The position numbers and the translations under genes were made by a program. A stretch of 64,000 nucleotides of DNA from Rhynchospora pubera. Lineage: Eukaryota; Streptophyta; Magnoliopsida; Poales; Cyperaceae. Shown piece by piece: positions 34,911 to 47,100 of the stretch; position 1 is the first letter of the stretch; each line of letters starts with the position of its first letter. The DNA lies in NCBI GenBank assembly GCA_028095005.1, contig CM051460.1:286604238-286668237 (forward strand), given 5' to 3'. The notes under the pieces were generated by a model, which was not told where the DNA came from, searched no databases, and worked only from the letters and a program-made list of their open reading frames with translations.

Positions 34911-35531
34911 TGATACAGTCAGATCAGAATATGGGCCTAATAGTTACGAAAAACCTTGTTTGAGGCCCAGACCATAAGAGAATGTTCCAAGAATCCCTCT
35001 TGAGGCCCCTTAGAGAAAGGAGTTCGCAAGTTGTGATGATTAGGGTGGACCCAAAGCCGTTGCGCTTAGGATAGGGCGAGGGTCAGAAACCGTTAGAGGG
35101 GACCCTTTCCGGTGGGCCCTCTCGAAGAAACGGTTTCTGAGCATGGTCGCCCTTTCCCTAACGGTCGCGGGATGTTCTGTGACCTCAGGATGACAGCTGC
35201 GAAGGAAGCCTCGACTCAACCTCGCACAGAAGAGTGTTGGTCATAAGTGAGAAAGGGACATGCCGAGGTTAGGAGAGGTCACAGCGACCTTCGTGCCATA
35301 GCTGAGTAAGGAAGATGACGACACAAGGAGGCCACAGAAGATCCGATGCAATGTGGAAACACCAGACGACTATAAATAGGAACCCCTCTCCATGAGGAGG
35401 GGGGTTAGACATTCTGTAAACCAAGAAAAACTATGTACTAAGCTGATTAAGAATGAAATAAAATTAGAAATTCCTACTCTTCCTTATCTAAACTCTTTGT
35501 TGAGATCTATGAGCTAGATAGTAGGTTATCA
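34911..35531 (+). repeat. 3' LTR of the Tat element
   Basis: 621 bp, TGATACAG to TTATCA, followed by TSD GATGG. The bases just before it (AGAAGTTCGAGGGCTAA) are a poor polypurine tract. Confidence 0.93.
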
Positions 35532-35766
35532 GATGGAATTTTTGAGAGTGAAATACTGAATTTTCATTTCCAAATTTTTTAAAAAGTAAGAAATTTGATG
35601 GGCCAACTCCGTGTGATAAAAGGTGTGAGGATTGACTTTTTTCTTGACTCAAATCCCATCATTTCTCTTCTTTACAATGAGCTGACGAGATTTGCAAATT
35701 CAAATCCTCGCCTTTCTTTCTTCTTCTTTCCGCTACACTCCAATCAAATCAAATCAAATCAAATCC

Positions 35767-35933
35767 TTTTTTTTTTTTGAACATAAATTGGAGGACTAAG
35801 CTACTCAACTTATTTTTAAATTCAATTAAATTAAATGTCTATGAAAGACTCTCCAGCCGGATTTCGAACCTGCGACCTTTCATTCAAGGAGTCAAGGTGC
35901 ATTGCTCTTTGCCACTAGACCAAGAGCTGGTTC
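35767..35933 (-). mobile_element. tRNA-derived SINE with poly(A) tail and 18-bp TSD
   Basis: Flanked by TCAAATCAAATCAAATCC on both sides (35749-35766, 35934-35951). On the minus strand it opens with a tRNA-like part carrying an A box (TGGTCTAGTGGC) and a B box (GGTTCGAAATCCG) and ends in a 12-base A tail (T run at 35767-35778). Confidence 0.85.
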
Positions 35934-36132
35934 TCAAATCAAATCAAATCCTGTCGGTCTCTCTTCTCATTCCAATCAAGGTATTAGATTTTGTAGGATG
36001 GCTGTCATTTTTGAGAAATTTAACATGCATGATCGAGCGAAGACAGGAAGACTACACCATCTGATTAGCATTGCATATTTGTAATGCGGCAGATGATATG
36101 ATTTCAATAAAATATGAGCATATATATATGAG

Positions 36133-36289
36133 GGAACGAATCGTCTGCGTCGCCATGCAGTGGCTGTTTTCTAATCTGAACCGTCCGATCTCTAATAGAT
36201 GCTCCATAATTAATATCATAGCTGGTAAAATTTTGTCCGCCAAAATTAGATCGGACGGTTCATATCAGAAAACAACCAGATACTGATCC
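36133..36289. mobile_element. MULE-type MITE, 157 bp
   Basis: Flanked by TATATATGAG on both sides (36123-36132, 36290-36299). Inverted halves include GAACCGTCCGATCT against AGATCGGACGGTTC. The 9-10 bp duplication fits Mutator-like elements. Confidence 0.65.
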
Positions 36290-36586
36290 TATATATGAGA
36301 TATGCTACTGTATTTAATTTATTTTTTATATTGAAATGTTGTTAGAACTATATTATATAACTTCTTAACAATGTTATTTTCGAAAAAAAATTATTATTGC
36401 ATAATTACCTATCCTCCATTTCGAAAGAAGATCATATTAAACCTTATAGTCAAGTAGCTAACTACCAAAATCACTCTATTTGTTTTAATTTCTATAAAGA
36501 TCGTGGAGCAAATAATTAACAAATGTTCCTTTATCTTTCTCATCTATTCTCATGTTTTCCCCCCTTCCTATATAGATCCTTAGTTA

Positions 36587-36620
<34 letters not shown>
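36290..36620. other. AT-rich spacer ending in a (TA)n microsatellite
   Basis: No gene. 36590-36620 is a pure TA run, and the Mutator-like element inserted in it. Confidence 0.5.
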
Positions 36621-36624
<4 letters not shown>

Positions 36625-36734
36625 GAATGATATACTACACTCTGGAGTATTGAGGCCTCATACACTGAACGTCTCTGCCTTTCGATTGCTTTAAAATTCG
36701 TGCATCAGATTGAGATAAGCGGATCGGATTGAGG

Positions 36735-36938
36735 GGAACTGCATCCTCTGGATGGCCATCCATGGATGGTTTTCGATCTCAGCCGTCTGATTTAATCTCA
36801 ATGGCTATAGATGCCCCGTGCATGATACCTGGATTGATAGGCCCGAAAAGATCTAACCGTTGAGATTAAATCGAACGGCTCGGATCGAAAGACGTCCACT
36901 GGATGGTTGAATACAACCATCCAGAGGATACTCTCCCC
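36735..36938. mobile_element. MULE-type MITE inside the left TIR
   Basis: 204 bp, TIRs containing ATCCTCTGGATGG / CCATCCAGAGGAT, 9-bp TSD GGATTGAGG (36726-36734, 36939-36947). The intact right TIR of the host element gives the empty-site sequence and confirms the insertion. Confidence 0.82.
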
Positions 36939-37199
36939 GGATTGAGGTGCTGATTTCTCCGAACTCTCCGTCTGTTTTAAAAATTTCCGTTTACTTCTCC
37001 GTTAGCACTCATCTCTCCCCTCAGACGCCCCTTCTACTTCCTCTTTCTACGAAAAAAGACCTAGCTTCCTATCTCCGCCTCCGCCGCTTCCTCCTCCTCT
37101 CAGAGTACCTCGATCAACAGTAGCACCACGAATTACACCTAGGATTGTCTCTGTCGATCGACATCTCTAGGGCCAGCTCTCTCTCGATCGACATCTCTC

Positions 37200-38349
37200 T
37201 GCTCTCTCGGAAGCACAACACCTGTACGGACAACTCTTTTTAGGATGAGGTTTCTCGTGGTTTTAGTGGTTGAGCAAGACAATTGACTTAGTGCTTTCTG
37301 CCTCTGCTTAGTACTCACCCCTAAATACTAGTTTCACCAATTGGGATTGCTGCAATGGAGATTAAATCAACAACTGTGACGGGTACCATTTATAAATAGT
37401 GATTATTCTGTAATATTTTGTCAAAATAGTGATTATTTTGCAATTGAGATTGAGTCAAACAATGATTATAAACACGAAAAAGTTGTACCATTTTTTAACC
37501 TCCTTTTTACAATTTTTGCACAAAATCCCTGATTGTAAGCACTGTTAGATAAATTTTATTGCCTAATTATGATTTTTTTTTATTTTGCTAGTTTTAATCT
37601 ACCACGCCATTGTTAGGTTTGGATTATGCTCCCATCTTTTGAAAAATATACAAATCTGGTTTTTATATTGTGTACCAGTACTATTGATGTGAAATACCAG
37701 AAGAATTAAGGTTGACTTTTTTGTCTTATTATTATATTTCTTGGCATATGACTTATTGGGGCTACCATTAGTAAATGATTTTCTTAATTTAATCTTATAG
37801 TTATAGTTATATTTAGTTCACTTTTTTGTCTTATTATCTCTCTTGTTTATATTAGTTATGTCTATAGGGAGCGTGAGGGTTGTAGAAAGAATAAAACTTA
37901 GTAGACTTGCTCTGTAAATGCAAGCTTTCTTTGTAGCAGTATCTAATCTTCCAGTAGATGCTTTTGAGTACCTTCTTGTGTAATAGATGACTTGTAGCAG
38001 TACATTCTTATTTTAATCTAATCTTTGTAATTTTATGTTCTGTGTACCAGTACTTGTTTCTAAGCTATCCTTTATGCTTGTAATAGATCAATTGCAAAAT
38101 CTAAGCTATCCTTTATGCTTGTAATAGATCAATAGATCGATATTAATCGATATTAACAAAGCATAACCATAAAATTGATAAAGCATGACCATAAATCGAT
38201 ATTAATCAGATCCAACCTATTAAGCATAAATCAAGCCTGTCTATACAAAATGGGCTTGTCATATATCCATTTCTATCACCAAGTCAAAACAAAATGTGCT
38301 TAATAGCCTTTTAAGTCTATACAAAATGAGCTTAATAGCTTAATAATCT
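37200..38349. other. Noncoding interior of the MULE
   Basis: No coding region. 37932-37973 is the source-like copy of the 42-bp filler at 39115. 38058-38131 has a 43-bp tandem duplication (CTAAGCTATCCTTTATGCTT). Confidence 0.5.
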
Positions 38350-39495
38350 TCATGCAGACAAGTGTTCATACGAACCATCCGATTCCATTACTTCTTCCTC
38401 TTCTTGTTCACTCTCCACATCATCATCATCTTGTGTTTTACTACCCTTTTTTTCCATTTTCTTCATCCTCTTTGCATTTTCTTCATCCTCTTGCTTTTTC
38501 TTCATCTGAAAACAGAACTGATTTCACTTGTCCAGAGACAAAAAAAAAAAAACAGAAATGTTAAATAAAGTAGTTTGATTTTACCGGGCAAGTTCTTGCA
38601 TTATGGCCTCCTTTCTTGCTGCCACAAATGCTACATTGTCGTGGTTTCTTTGCCTCCGATGGTGCTTTATACCTTTGTGGTTGTTTCCTCTTCCCTTTGC
38701 ATTTTGATACAGGTGGATCAAATATCACTTCAGAGGGTGTCCTTGCAGATGTGCCAATCTCACAAGTTATAGTCTCTTGCTCACCACTAAGCTCTTGCAA
38801 TTGTTGTTTTGCTGCATGCAATATTTCTTTGAATTGGATAAAAGCATGACTCGACTTTGATGCCATCTTCAATAAAGTCATCACTTCAGACTTGAGTGTA
38901 GCAAACCTAAGTGCCTCTTGCTCTTGAGTACTCCCATGCTCCATGCTCCTCTCAATGCTTGATCTTTTGACACGTGCATTAGCATCTTTGCACCATCGTT
39001 GCATTATGTATCGATTAGGTAGATGAAACATTCCAACATGATGCATAACTTTTATGGCATGGGAACAAAGTAAACCCTCAAACTCGAACCCTCTGCAACT
39101 ACAAGACAATTGACTGTAGCAGTATCTAATCTTCCAGTAGATGCTTTTGAGTACCTACAACCAGTCCGACTGCTCGGTTTATCCTTTTCAGGGGTTGTTG
39201 GATGTGCTGATTTCTTTAGAAAACCTTCCATAGAGCAAACATACTTTATCATTGTCTCTTTTTCCAACCTTGAAGAGACATAATGGTTTCCTTTGCGAGT
39301 ACTAAACCCCCTTCGATAAGCAAAATTATTGTAGAATCTTCTTGCATCACCATCCGTGCTAAATTCTTTTCCAACAAAAGGAGCAAGCTCTAAATGTTCA
39401 TGTGGGTCAGGCTCATCCAGGTCTTCTTGACCCTGGTTATTCTCATCGGCAATTGTTGAAGAAGCTCCTTCATTCCTCTCGTCTATGCTCACCAT
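38350..39495 (-). pseudogene. FAR1/FHY3-like MULE transposase, central domain deleted
   Basis: N-terminal block from ATG 39495: an acidic leader, then a FAR1-type DNA-binding domain (FVGKEFSTDGDARRFYNNFA, RRGFSTRKG, then the Cys of YVCSMEG). After SSRTGC (near 39157) comes a 42-bp filler. The sequence then resumes in another frame with a SWIM zinc finger (CSCRGFEFEGLLCSHAIKVM) and a CCHC-like knuckle CSICGSKKGGHNARTC. A GT-AG intron (38506-38584) leads to a last exon 38350-38505 with a Lys/Glu-rich tail ending GSYEHLSA. The whole MULE DDE catalytic region, several hundred residues in intact relatives, is missing. Host FAR1-family transcription factors descend from such transposases. The TIRs mark this as the mobile form. 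Confidence 0.82.
39115..39156. repeat. 42-bp filler at the deletion junction, copy of 37932-37973
   Basis: TGTAGCAGTATCTAATCTTC and the following 22 bases are identical at 37932-37973 and 39115-39156, in direct orientation. The second copy lies exactly where the two transposase blocks meet. Confidence 0.8.
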
Positions 39496-40068
39496 TTTCT
39501 AAATTCTATAAAATTGTAAAAAAGTTTGCTTGTTAAAAATCAGTTCCATAATACTGACATCATACTATTGTTCTGTATCCTTTTGTTTTGTATCATATGG
39601 TTGCGCATAACTATTGTAGAGGGTAAATCAGGCATTACTATGGTTGCGCACAAATAGCTAAAACAAAATTTATACACAATTTAAGAAACAACGAACAATA
39701 CTATGGTGATATACTATGGTGCGGTGACATACTATGGTGATATACTAGATCGGTGATATAAAATTTAAGAAACAACGAGCAATTTAAGAAAAAGCTCTCA
39801 CCTTTATAACCAAATCGGTGATATACTATGGTGCGCTGACAAAGAGTGCCAACGAGTAATGAGGGAGGAACGGAGAAGAGAGGTGTGTCGATGAAGAAGG
39901 AGAGATGTGCTCTTGCTCTTGGTACGCTGAAGGAGAGTTGAAGGAGAGAGATGCGCTCTTGCTCTTGCGATGCGTCTAGGGTTTTTCTGGGAAGAGGTCG
40001 AATATGTGTGCGGAGAGAAGAAAGGAACCAATGTTTCCTCCGTAAGAGGAACGAAGATTTTTAGAGGA
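39496..40068. other. 5' part of the MULE upstream of its transposase
   Basis: Contains short repeats of GGTGATATACTATGGTG (39700-39830) and a CT-rich leader on the minus strand (39830-39980). Promoter and 5' UTR of the transposase are expected here. Confidence 0.45.
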
Positions 40069-40316
40069 GAGACGAAAATGTCTAGAGAGGAGACGGAAAT
40101 TTTTAAAACAGACGGAGAGTTCGGAGAAATCAGCGCCTCAATCCGATCCGCTCATCTCAATCTAGTGCACGACTTTTAAAGCGATCGAAAGGTAGAAACA
40201 TTCAGTGTATGAGGCCTCAATACTCCAGAGTGTAGTATATCATTCCTCTATATATATATATATATTCAACACATTTTAATTATCTTTTTTTCAAGGTACT
40301 AAACTACTAATCCATC

Positions 40317-40773
40317 TGGTCTGCAAGACTGAAAGCTAGCATTTGGAGCTTGAAGCCCTTGTTGGATGCTCTTCCATGGCAGTTGCTTGAGACAGAAGAG
40401 GAGATTGAGCTTGAGCTAGGTGGTACGATACCGGTACAGCCTCAGGAGAGATTTGCGGCTGAGTTGGAGATGGAAGTGGCAAGCTGTTTGTCAGGGGTGC
40501 TAGTTGATATTAATGGATTTTGATTTTTGTTATTCTACTGATGTTGATGTATTTGTGATTGTTTTTGCGAGACTTGGGTTTATTCGTGTTGGTTGTAATA
40601 ATTTTAGATAATATTGGAGCGTCGGTACAGTAGATAAGGGGTACCGGCGTGTGTAGAGAGGTTGAATAAGCTAGGATGGCTTTTGTTCTGGATGCTTTGA
40701 CTTTTGTAATTGGGTTAATTTTTCTTTAATGAAAAGTGGTGGTGTAAGACCACTTATTTCAAAAAAAAAAAAA
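40317..40773 (+). mobile_element. 5'-truncated retroposon (LINE or processed copy), poly(A) tail, 16-bp TSD
   Basis: Flanked by AAACTACTAATCCATC (40301-40316 and 40774-40789) with an A tail from 40761. The first 210 bp are open in frame 1 from TGG 40317 (SIWSLKPLLDALPWQLLE and an acidic stretch) to a TGA near 40523, followed by a 3' UTR-like stretch. Whether the tail belongs to a LINE or to a host mRNA cannot be told. Confidence 0.7.
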
Positions 40774-40922
40774 AAACTACTAATCCATCCATCAGTGATT
40801 CAATTAGTACCGTATTACGCAGTAAACTGGAAACAACAAATCCTTGACCAATCTCTCTATTATTGTTATCATCAGAGAGATCCCAAAACAGAAAATTTTA
40901 CGACAAGGACCCTTGACCTTGA

Positions 40923-40931
40923 CTATATATT
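40923..40931 (+). promoter_or_regulatory. Probable TATA box of the SLC35F-type gene
   Basis: CTATATATT, about 250 bp upstream of ATG 41173. The sequence in between is CT-rich like a 5' UTR. Confidence 0.5.
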
Positions 40932-41172
40932 CTCATTCGTCCTTTTATCTAAAGCGTGCGTGTGAGAAAAAAATCTCTCCCTCCAATCCAACCAATCCAA
41001 TGCTTCCATTATTATTTCCTTCTCTCTCAACTCTGCCAATCGTGTGATCGTTCTCTCCACGCTTCTCTCTCCTTAGTCCTCAGTCCTTAGCTAGCTAAGC
41101 TAACTACCCGAAAGAAGAAACACAAAGCTCTCTCTTTCTTTCCATAGAAGAGTTGGGACTTGGGAGTAAATA

Positions 41173-44100
41173 ATGCTAAGCTCCAATGGCTATTTCACGA
41201 ACAGCGCACTAATTGGGCTCGTTTTGGGGCAGTTGGTGTCGCTTCTCGTCACCTCCACTGGACTCTTTTCTTCTGAGCTCTCTCGCCGTGGTCTGTACTC
41301 TGTACTCCATTACTTACTTGTTACTATCTTTTCTCTCTTCTACATACTTTTCAATTCAGTCCCTAATAAATTTGACTTTCCCAATTAGTTTTTTATGGGT
41401 CCCCTCTTTACTTGTTCTATTAGAAATGTCTCAGTAGAAATGTACTTACAGCACCCTGAAATGGATATCTTCTGTTTACTTCTTTAGGAATTACAAAAAG
41501 GGTACACATTTTGAATTGCTGAAACAGCAAAGAGGAGATTATTAATATTGGATTGGAGGTCTCAACTGCAATTATTTTACTTATTACGTACAATTTTACA
41601 AATATGTATCATGTTGTCTTGTCTATTTTTTTTTTTTTTGTGTGATCCATAATGGGGAAGCTCAATTACACTTGTTTGCACATTCAGGACTGATGATTTT
41701 AGTCAAATTAAACTGAAAGGATGCCCATTTATTTCCTCCTTTTTGTATATTCTAGCGCAGCAATGTTTCTGCAGTGTTACGGTGTCTCTACTATACATTT
41801 TAGTTGTCTAGTATATTGGAATTTTCGTAATGGTTTTATAATATTTTTAAATTTTGAAAATTTTAGGTATTGATGCACCTACCTCACAATCTTTTCTGAA
41901 CTACTTATTGTTGGGCATTATATATGGAGGCATTGTTCTATATCGAAGGAGGCCACTTCAAGTTCATTTTCTTTCTTATTCTCTTGTGAACTTTTTTCCC
42001 TTGATGTCATAACAAGAAAAATAAACTTTATATATATGGACTGTAAATTCCATTTATATATATGGATTGCAAGTCTGGTTTTGTAACTATAAGTTCATGG
42101 AGTGCATTTACTAGCCTTAGAATTATGAGCAATTCATTAATCTTAAAGTTTCTCCTGCCTCATATGATCTAATTTCTCTTATTCTTTAAATTTGTGCAGA
42201 TGAAATGGTACTATTACCTAATGTTAGGCTTAGTTGATGTTGAGGCAAATTACCTTGGTGAGTCTTTATCACTTTTGGTAGAATAGTGGTCAAGGTTTGC
42301 ACTGCTCTAGTATTATTTCTGTACATGTTGCTCTCCCAAGTTTGGCAGACATAAATAGCAAAATAGGAAAGAGAAAAACAAAGGAAGTGGGGCTACAAGC
42401 CACCCAGTTACAGACCATTACACTATAAAATGCGAGGTGAATGAAATAATGGAAAAATGGATAGACCTGTTCACCTGAGTGTTATATAGCTTCAATGCCC
42501 CCCCCTCCTCACCCAGTTAATTTCCTTTAAAGACACCTAAACTGCATTCTGTGCTATTTTTGTTGGGTTGAATTGAACACACGATTCCAAATAAAGATCT
42601 AACCAAGATATTACAATGAACAGAGAACACACTGTACACTGTACACTATAGTTAAATATCAGTTTTGTAATCATTCCTCAATACTTATCTATACTTATAT
42701 TTTATTTGGAATAGTGGTGAAGGCGTACCAGTACACTTCCATGACAAGTGTTATGCTCTTGGATTGCTGGTCGATACCCTGTGTTATTATTCTCACAGCA
42801 GTTTTCCTAAAGACGAGGTATCAGATTCGTAAATTCATTGGTGTGGCCATCTGCATTGTAGGTCTTGTATTAGTCATTTTCTCTGATGTACATGCTGGGG
42901 ATAGAGCTGGTACATTTCTCTCTTGCTCTCTGTCATTGTAATATCTTGGTTAGATCTTTATTACAAGCTAGGTGGATTTCTGAATCTTTCTTTATTTGCC
43001 AGAACTTATAAGGTCAGTTCTGACATTTCTGAACTGGTGCCATTTTTTCTTAGTTGTTGGTACCAAGAGCCGTATATATATTTTTATAATGCTGTACCCA
43101 ATTGTTGGATGTGTTATAGTGCATCCTGATAAAAGCTGAGAATACACTATTTGTACTTACATGCCACTTTTTCCCAGGGGGAAGGGCTCCAGTGAAAGGG
43201 GATGTGCTTGTAATAGTGGGCGCCACGCTTTATGCCATTTCCAATGTTAGCGAGGTAAATATTTGGGTTAAATTTGTACTAATTACAATTTATTGTTTGT
43301 ATCAGATATAATGTTGCATACCTGCTTGAGTGCTAGTTTGCCTCTGTTATTTCATTATGACTTGTTTAGGTTTTTGATACTAGACTGTAATTCTCCAGAG
43401 CTTTTGTATCTGTTGAGGTGCAATTACTCAACTTCAGGGTAATTAAGGGAAAGCTGAATTACATGGCTGCTACAGTTAAAGATTTATATCCACTTTGCTA
43501 TTGATTCTATATAGCTATGCATTATTGTTCCCTATTGTGCAAATTCTCCAAAACTACCTACCTACCGTTGTAGCTTTAATTAGCATTATTTTGTAACTGT
43601 ACCTCCATCAAACTTCAATTATGTGAATCAGTCAAAATTTACATTCAGTCTTGTAATATAATACTGAACAAGCCCAATGGATTTAAAGCAACCAAATTAG
43701 AGCCAAAAGTATGGCAAACCATTTTCATTTACCAGTACAGCCAATGCATAATAGTTCCTGTCGAGGTAATAAACTTTCCTTGTTCAATTATTTAAAAGCT
43801 CTCCCTTCTTTTACAATACTTGGGTCCTCCATTTATTTAAAATGGTAAATCAATCTGTAATATGCATTTAACAACAAACATGCCAAGTAGATGGAAAGAC
43901 TTATTAAATGCCAATAAAATGCGCTCAAATTATTTGTGCATCATACTTGTAGACTATAGTACATGCTAGATTCCAATCACACATAGAATTACTTTTAATT
44001 GATTAATTTAAGACTAACCTTTTCCACATTGCAGGAGTTTGTGGTTAAGAGTGCAGATAGGATTGAGTTGATGGCAATGCTAGGATTGTTTGGAGCTGTT

Positions 44101-47100
44101 GTTAGTGCTTGTCAAATGTATGTAGTATGTGTAGTTTTGTTTCATAACATTATATTTATTGTATTCATTAATTACAATTAATAAATAAAGTCAGAGCCTT
44201 TTATCCCAAACAAGTTGGGGTAGGCTAGAAATGACACCCCGACTCTGGTCATTTCTTGTATATATGGCTGAGTTTTTATGCTGGCTCGCCAAGCCTATCG
44301 CAAGCATGCGGGCTTGAACCCTGGACCTCTTAGAAGTCAGCCCAGTGCTCTTACCACTTGAGCTACTAGACCACATGCTAAAAAGTCTAAGCCTTTTATC
44401 CCAAACAAGTTGGGGTAGGCTAGAAATGACACCCCGACCCTGGTCATTTCTTGTATATATGGCTGAGTTTTTATGCTGGCTCGCCAAACCTATCGCAAGC
44501 ATGCGGGCTTGAACCCTGGACCTCTTAGAAGTCAGCCCAGTGCTCTTACCACTTGAGCTACTAGACCACATGCTAAAAAGTCTAAGCCTTTTATCCCAAA
44601 CAAGTTGGGGTAGGCTAGAAATGACACCCCGACCCTGGTCATTTCTTGTATATATGGCTGAGTTTTTACGCTGGCTTGCCAAGCCTATCGCAAGCATGCG
44701 GGCTTGAACCCTGGACCTCTTAGAAGAGAGCCAAGTGCTCTTACCACCTGAGCTACTAGACCACATGCTTTTTAAATATGTCATTTCTATTTGTGGACCC
44801 ACAATTAGGGGTACTTTATTTAACAGAACTGATAAGTAGGGCTTAGATTATACAAAACTTATACATGGAATTTGCACTCTGCCCAGCTGCTTATTGGAAA
44901 ATTTATACTGTACTTATTTGTATTTCTTTTTCAGAATCATATTTGAGAGAACAGAGTTACAGTCTGTACACTGGACAAAGGATGCTGTAAGTAATTTTCC
45001 AAGTTTGAGATTCAGTCATTATTATTTTTTATCAGCAAAATTTAAATAATTTTTGCCAGATAGAAGTTTTTTGTAATTCATTCATCAGTCTGGCAGGTTC
45101 TGGCCCAAGCCCAAACCCTAACTGACTTGTTTATCTTTCTGTAAAGTACTCCATCTAAAAGTTTTTATCTTACAAATAGAACTTATTTTATTTTGTAGGT
45201 AGCACCGTTTCTTGGATTTGCTGCTGCCATGTTCTTGTTCTACTCCACTGTACCAGTTTTACTTAAGGTCCAGATATGATGTAATTCCTTTCTTCATAGT
45301 TGCCAGCAATGTTTATTTGCATTGACCCAATTAATCAATGGTTTCAAGTTTTCACGAAACCAAGTTGATATGGTACTGTTCCAAAATATTCAAACTCAAA
45401 TTAAGCTGAATGAAGCATTTTTCTCAGTTTAACCCAGCTGCCAGGTGCCAAACAATAGGAAGAGAAAGAAACAAGGATATATTTAGGAGTTAGTTGTTTG
45501 TATAGGTGCACAATCTAACTGGATTGAAACCAAAATCTAGTTATTCCTTGTTTATAGCATATTCTAATTAAAATGATATGGTCATCTGAGGCATAATCGC
45601 ATAGCTGGGCCTATTGTGGGATTTATCCCAAAAGTGTCAGTCGAAAAGTGTACCTGTTATTTAATCTGGTAGCAGTATGTAGTTCTGTGTTGCTCTAATT
45701 TGAATACTTAGCTACTTGCGTAAAATTAATCTTAACATGTACTAGAGTTCTCTTGTAAAACTCAGATAAGTGGATCTACGATGCTAAACTTGTCGTTGCT
45801 GACATCTGACATGTGGGCTATCCTCATCCGTGTATTTGCTTATTATGAAGAGGTCAAATTTGCATATTTATAATATGGTGCAAGTTGAGTTGAAATTTGG
45901 AAATTATTGTAACTGACCAGCAAGCAGTACTGTAAACTGCAATTGCACTCTACTTCTGTTGCAATTTTTCTTTTTTGGTTGGTTGGGTGGGGAGCTTACT
46001 AAAGGGAGAAAGGGAAGTTAATGACCAATAAAGTAACTAATTTAGGGTTTCTTCATAGCTTGACATTACAATTTAAACCATTGGCTATTTAACCTTCTGC
46101 CTTTTCAAAAATTGTAGGTTGACTGGATTTATTATGTGGCATTTGTGGCTGTTGCTTTTGGTCTTGTGATTTATTCCAGGTAATTATTAATTCACTCTCT
46201 ATGGGCACACACGATAATATGATGAGTTCTGCTGCATTTCACTCTTTACTATTCTATCAACCTTCTCGGGGAATTTGGGATCAATTTAACACAATCTGAC
46301 TCAATTATACTTGACTAATTCACTTCTGCATCAATTAGACCTGACTTGGCATCAATGGGTCCTCTATTATGTAATCAAGATCATTTAAGCCAACTAATCT
46401 TGATTAACTTTTAGTTTAGGGTCATTATACGAACGTTCCTTTAGCCTCAATTAATCCACAATTTTGCATTCATATTTCATTTTAGTTTAGGGTCTGTCTG
46501 ATCCATGGAAATGTGGATATTTGAATGCAGTGGAAAGCAAGAAGATGAAACAACATTCCATGTTAGTGCAGATGATGTAGAGGGAAAAGCGAGGGATCAA
46601 GTGACTATACCTGACAGGCTTGAAGAGAGTAAGTTTACTCCTTCATTATGGGAATTTTTTTTTTACAAATGGCTGGACCTGTTACAAACTCAACACTATT
46701 AGCCTTGGGAGATTTATTTTGCCGATAGCCCAGTGAGAGACAGCAATGTTCGTGCTCTCTAATCTAATTCCTTTTCTGCCTCATTTTCTCTTCACTATGT
46801 TAGTTAGATGATTGACACACATGTCATAGATAGAATTTTCTCAAATGTTCCGTCCTAAGCAGGTTTCTTTGTCTGCTCTCTTTTCTTGCGGGGTCCTTTT
46901 GTCTGCATGTGTTATTCGCCCTTTGAACAAAATGATGCAAATCTTTCATTCCAAATGCCACATATACATAATTTTTACACAATTTCTCCTGTGCTACTTT
47001 TCATGCCTTGTACTAAAATCTCAATTTCACATAACAAATGATACTTTATTTAAAAAATTTTCTAATTACACCAAGGACGTGAACAAATTTGTCACCCATG

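Larger units (their letters stand above)
20717..35531 (+). mobile_element. Ty3/gypsy LTR retrotransposon, Tat lineage, complete but mutated
   Basis: Bounded by the 5-bp TSD GATGG (20712-20716 and 35532-35536) and by two LTRs of 620 and 621 bp starting TGATACAG and ending TTATCA. Order inside: PBS, gag, protease, reverse transcriptase, degenerate RNase H, second archaeal-type RNase H, integrase, a tandem repeat block, then a gene on the opposite strand. Two RNase H modules plus an extra ORF region 3' of integrase define the Tat lineage. The LTRs differ at about six sites by eye, mostly transitions, so insertion was recent. Gag-pol carries three stops and one frameshift, so it cannot encode its own enzymes. 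A 1643-bp solo LTR is nested at 32111-33753. Confidence 0.93.
36621..40249 (-). mobile_element. Mutator-like (MULE) element with long TIRs and a FAR1-like transposase remnant
   Basis: Left TIR from AGAGGAATGATATACTACAC (36621) and right TIR ending in its complement (40249) match over about 250 bp, allowing for a MITE inserted in the left arm at 36735-36938. Both ends sit in TA runs, so the TSD cannot be read. The left arm continues as a CT-rich leader (37020-37200). The transposase is on the minus strand and lacks its catalytic part, so the element is nonautonomous. Confidence 0.82.

Noticed and set aside
41173..41437. A short single-exon membrane protein at the transporter start
   Set aside because: The open frame reads into intron 1; splicing at 41290 to 41867 gives the conserved family sequence.
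44283..44372. tRNA gene
   Set aside because: Pol III boxes are present, but the sequence does not fold as a full cloverleaf with proper acceptor stem and is part of a repeated SINE. The same applies to 35840-35933.
44191..44802. 203-codon open frame on the minus strand
   Set aside because: It is three in-frame passes through the 195-bp SINE unit; no protein-coding signal.
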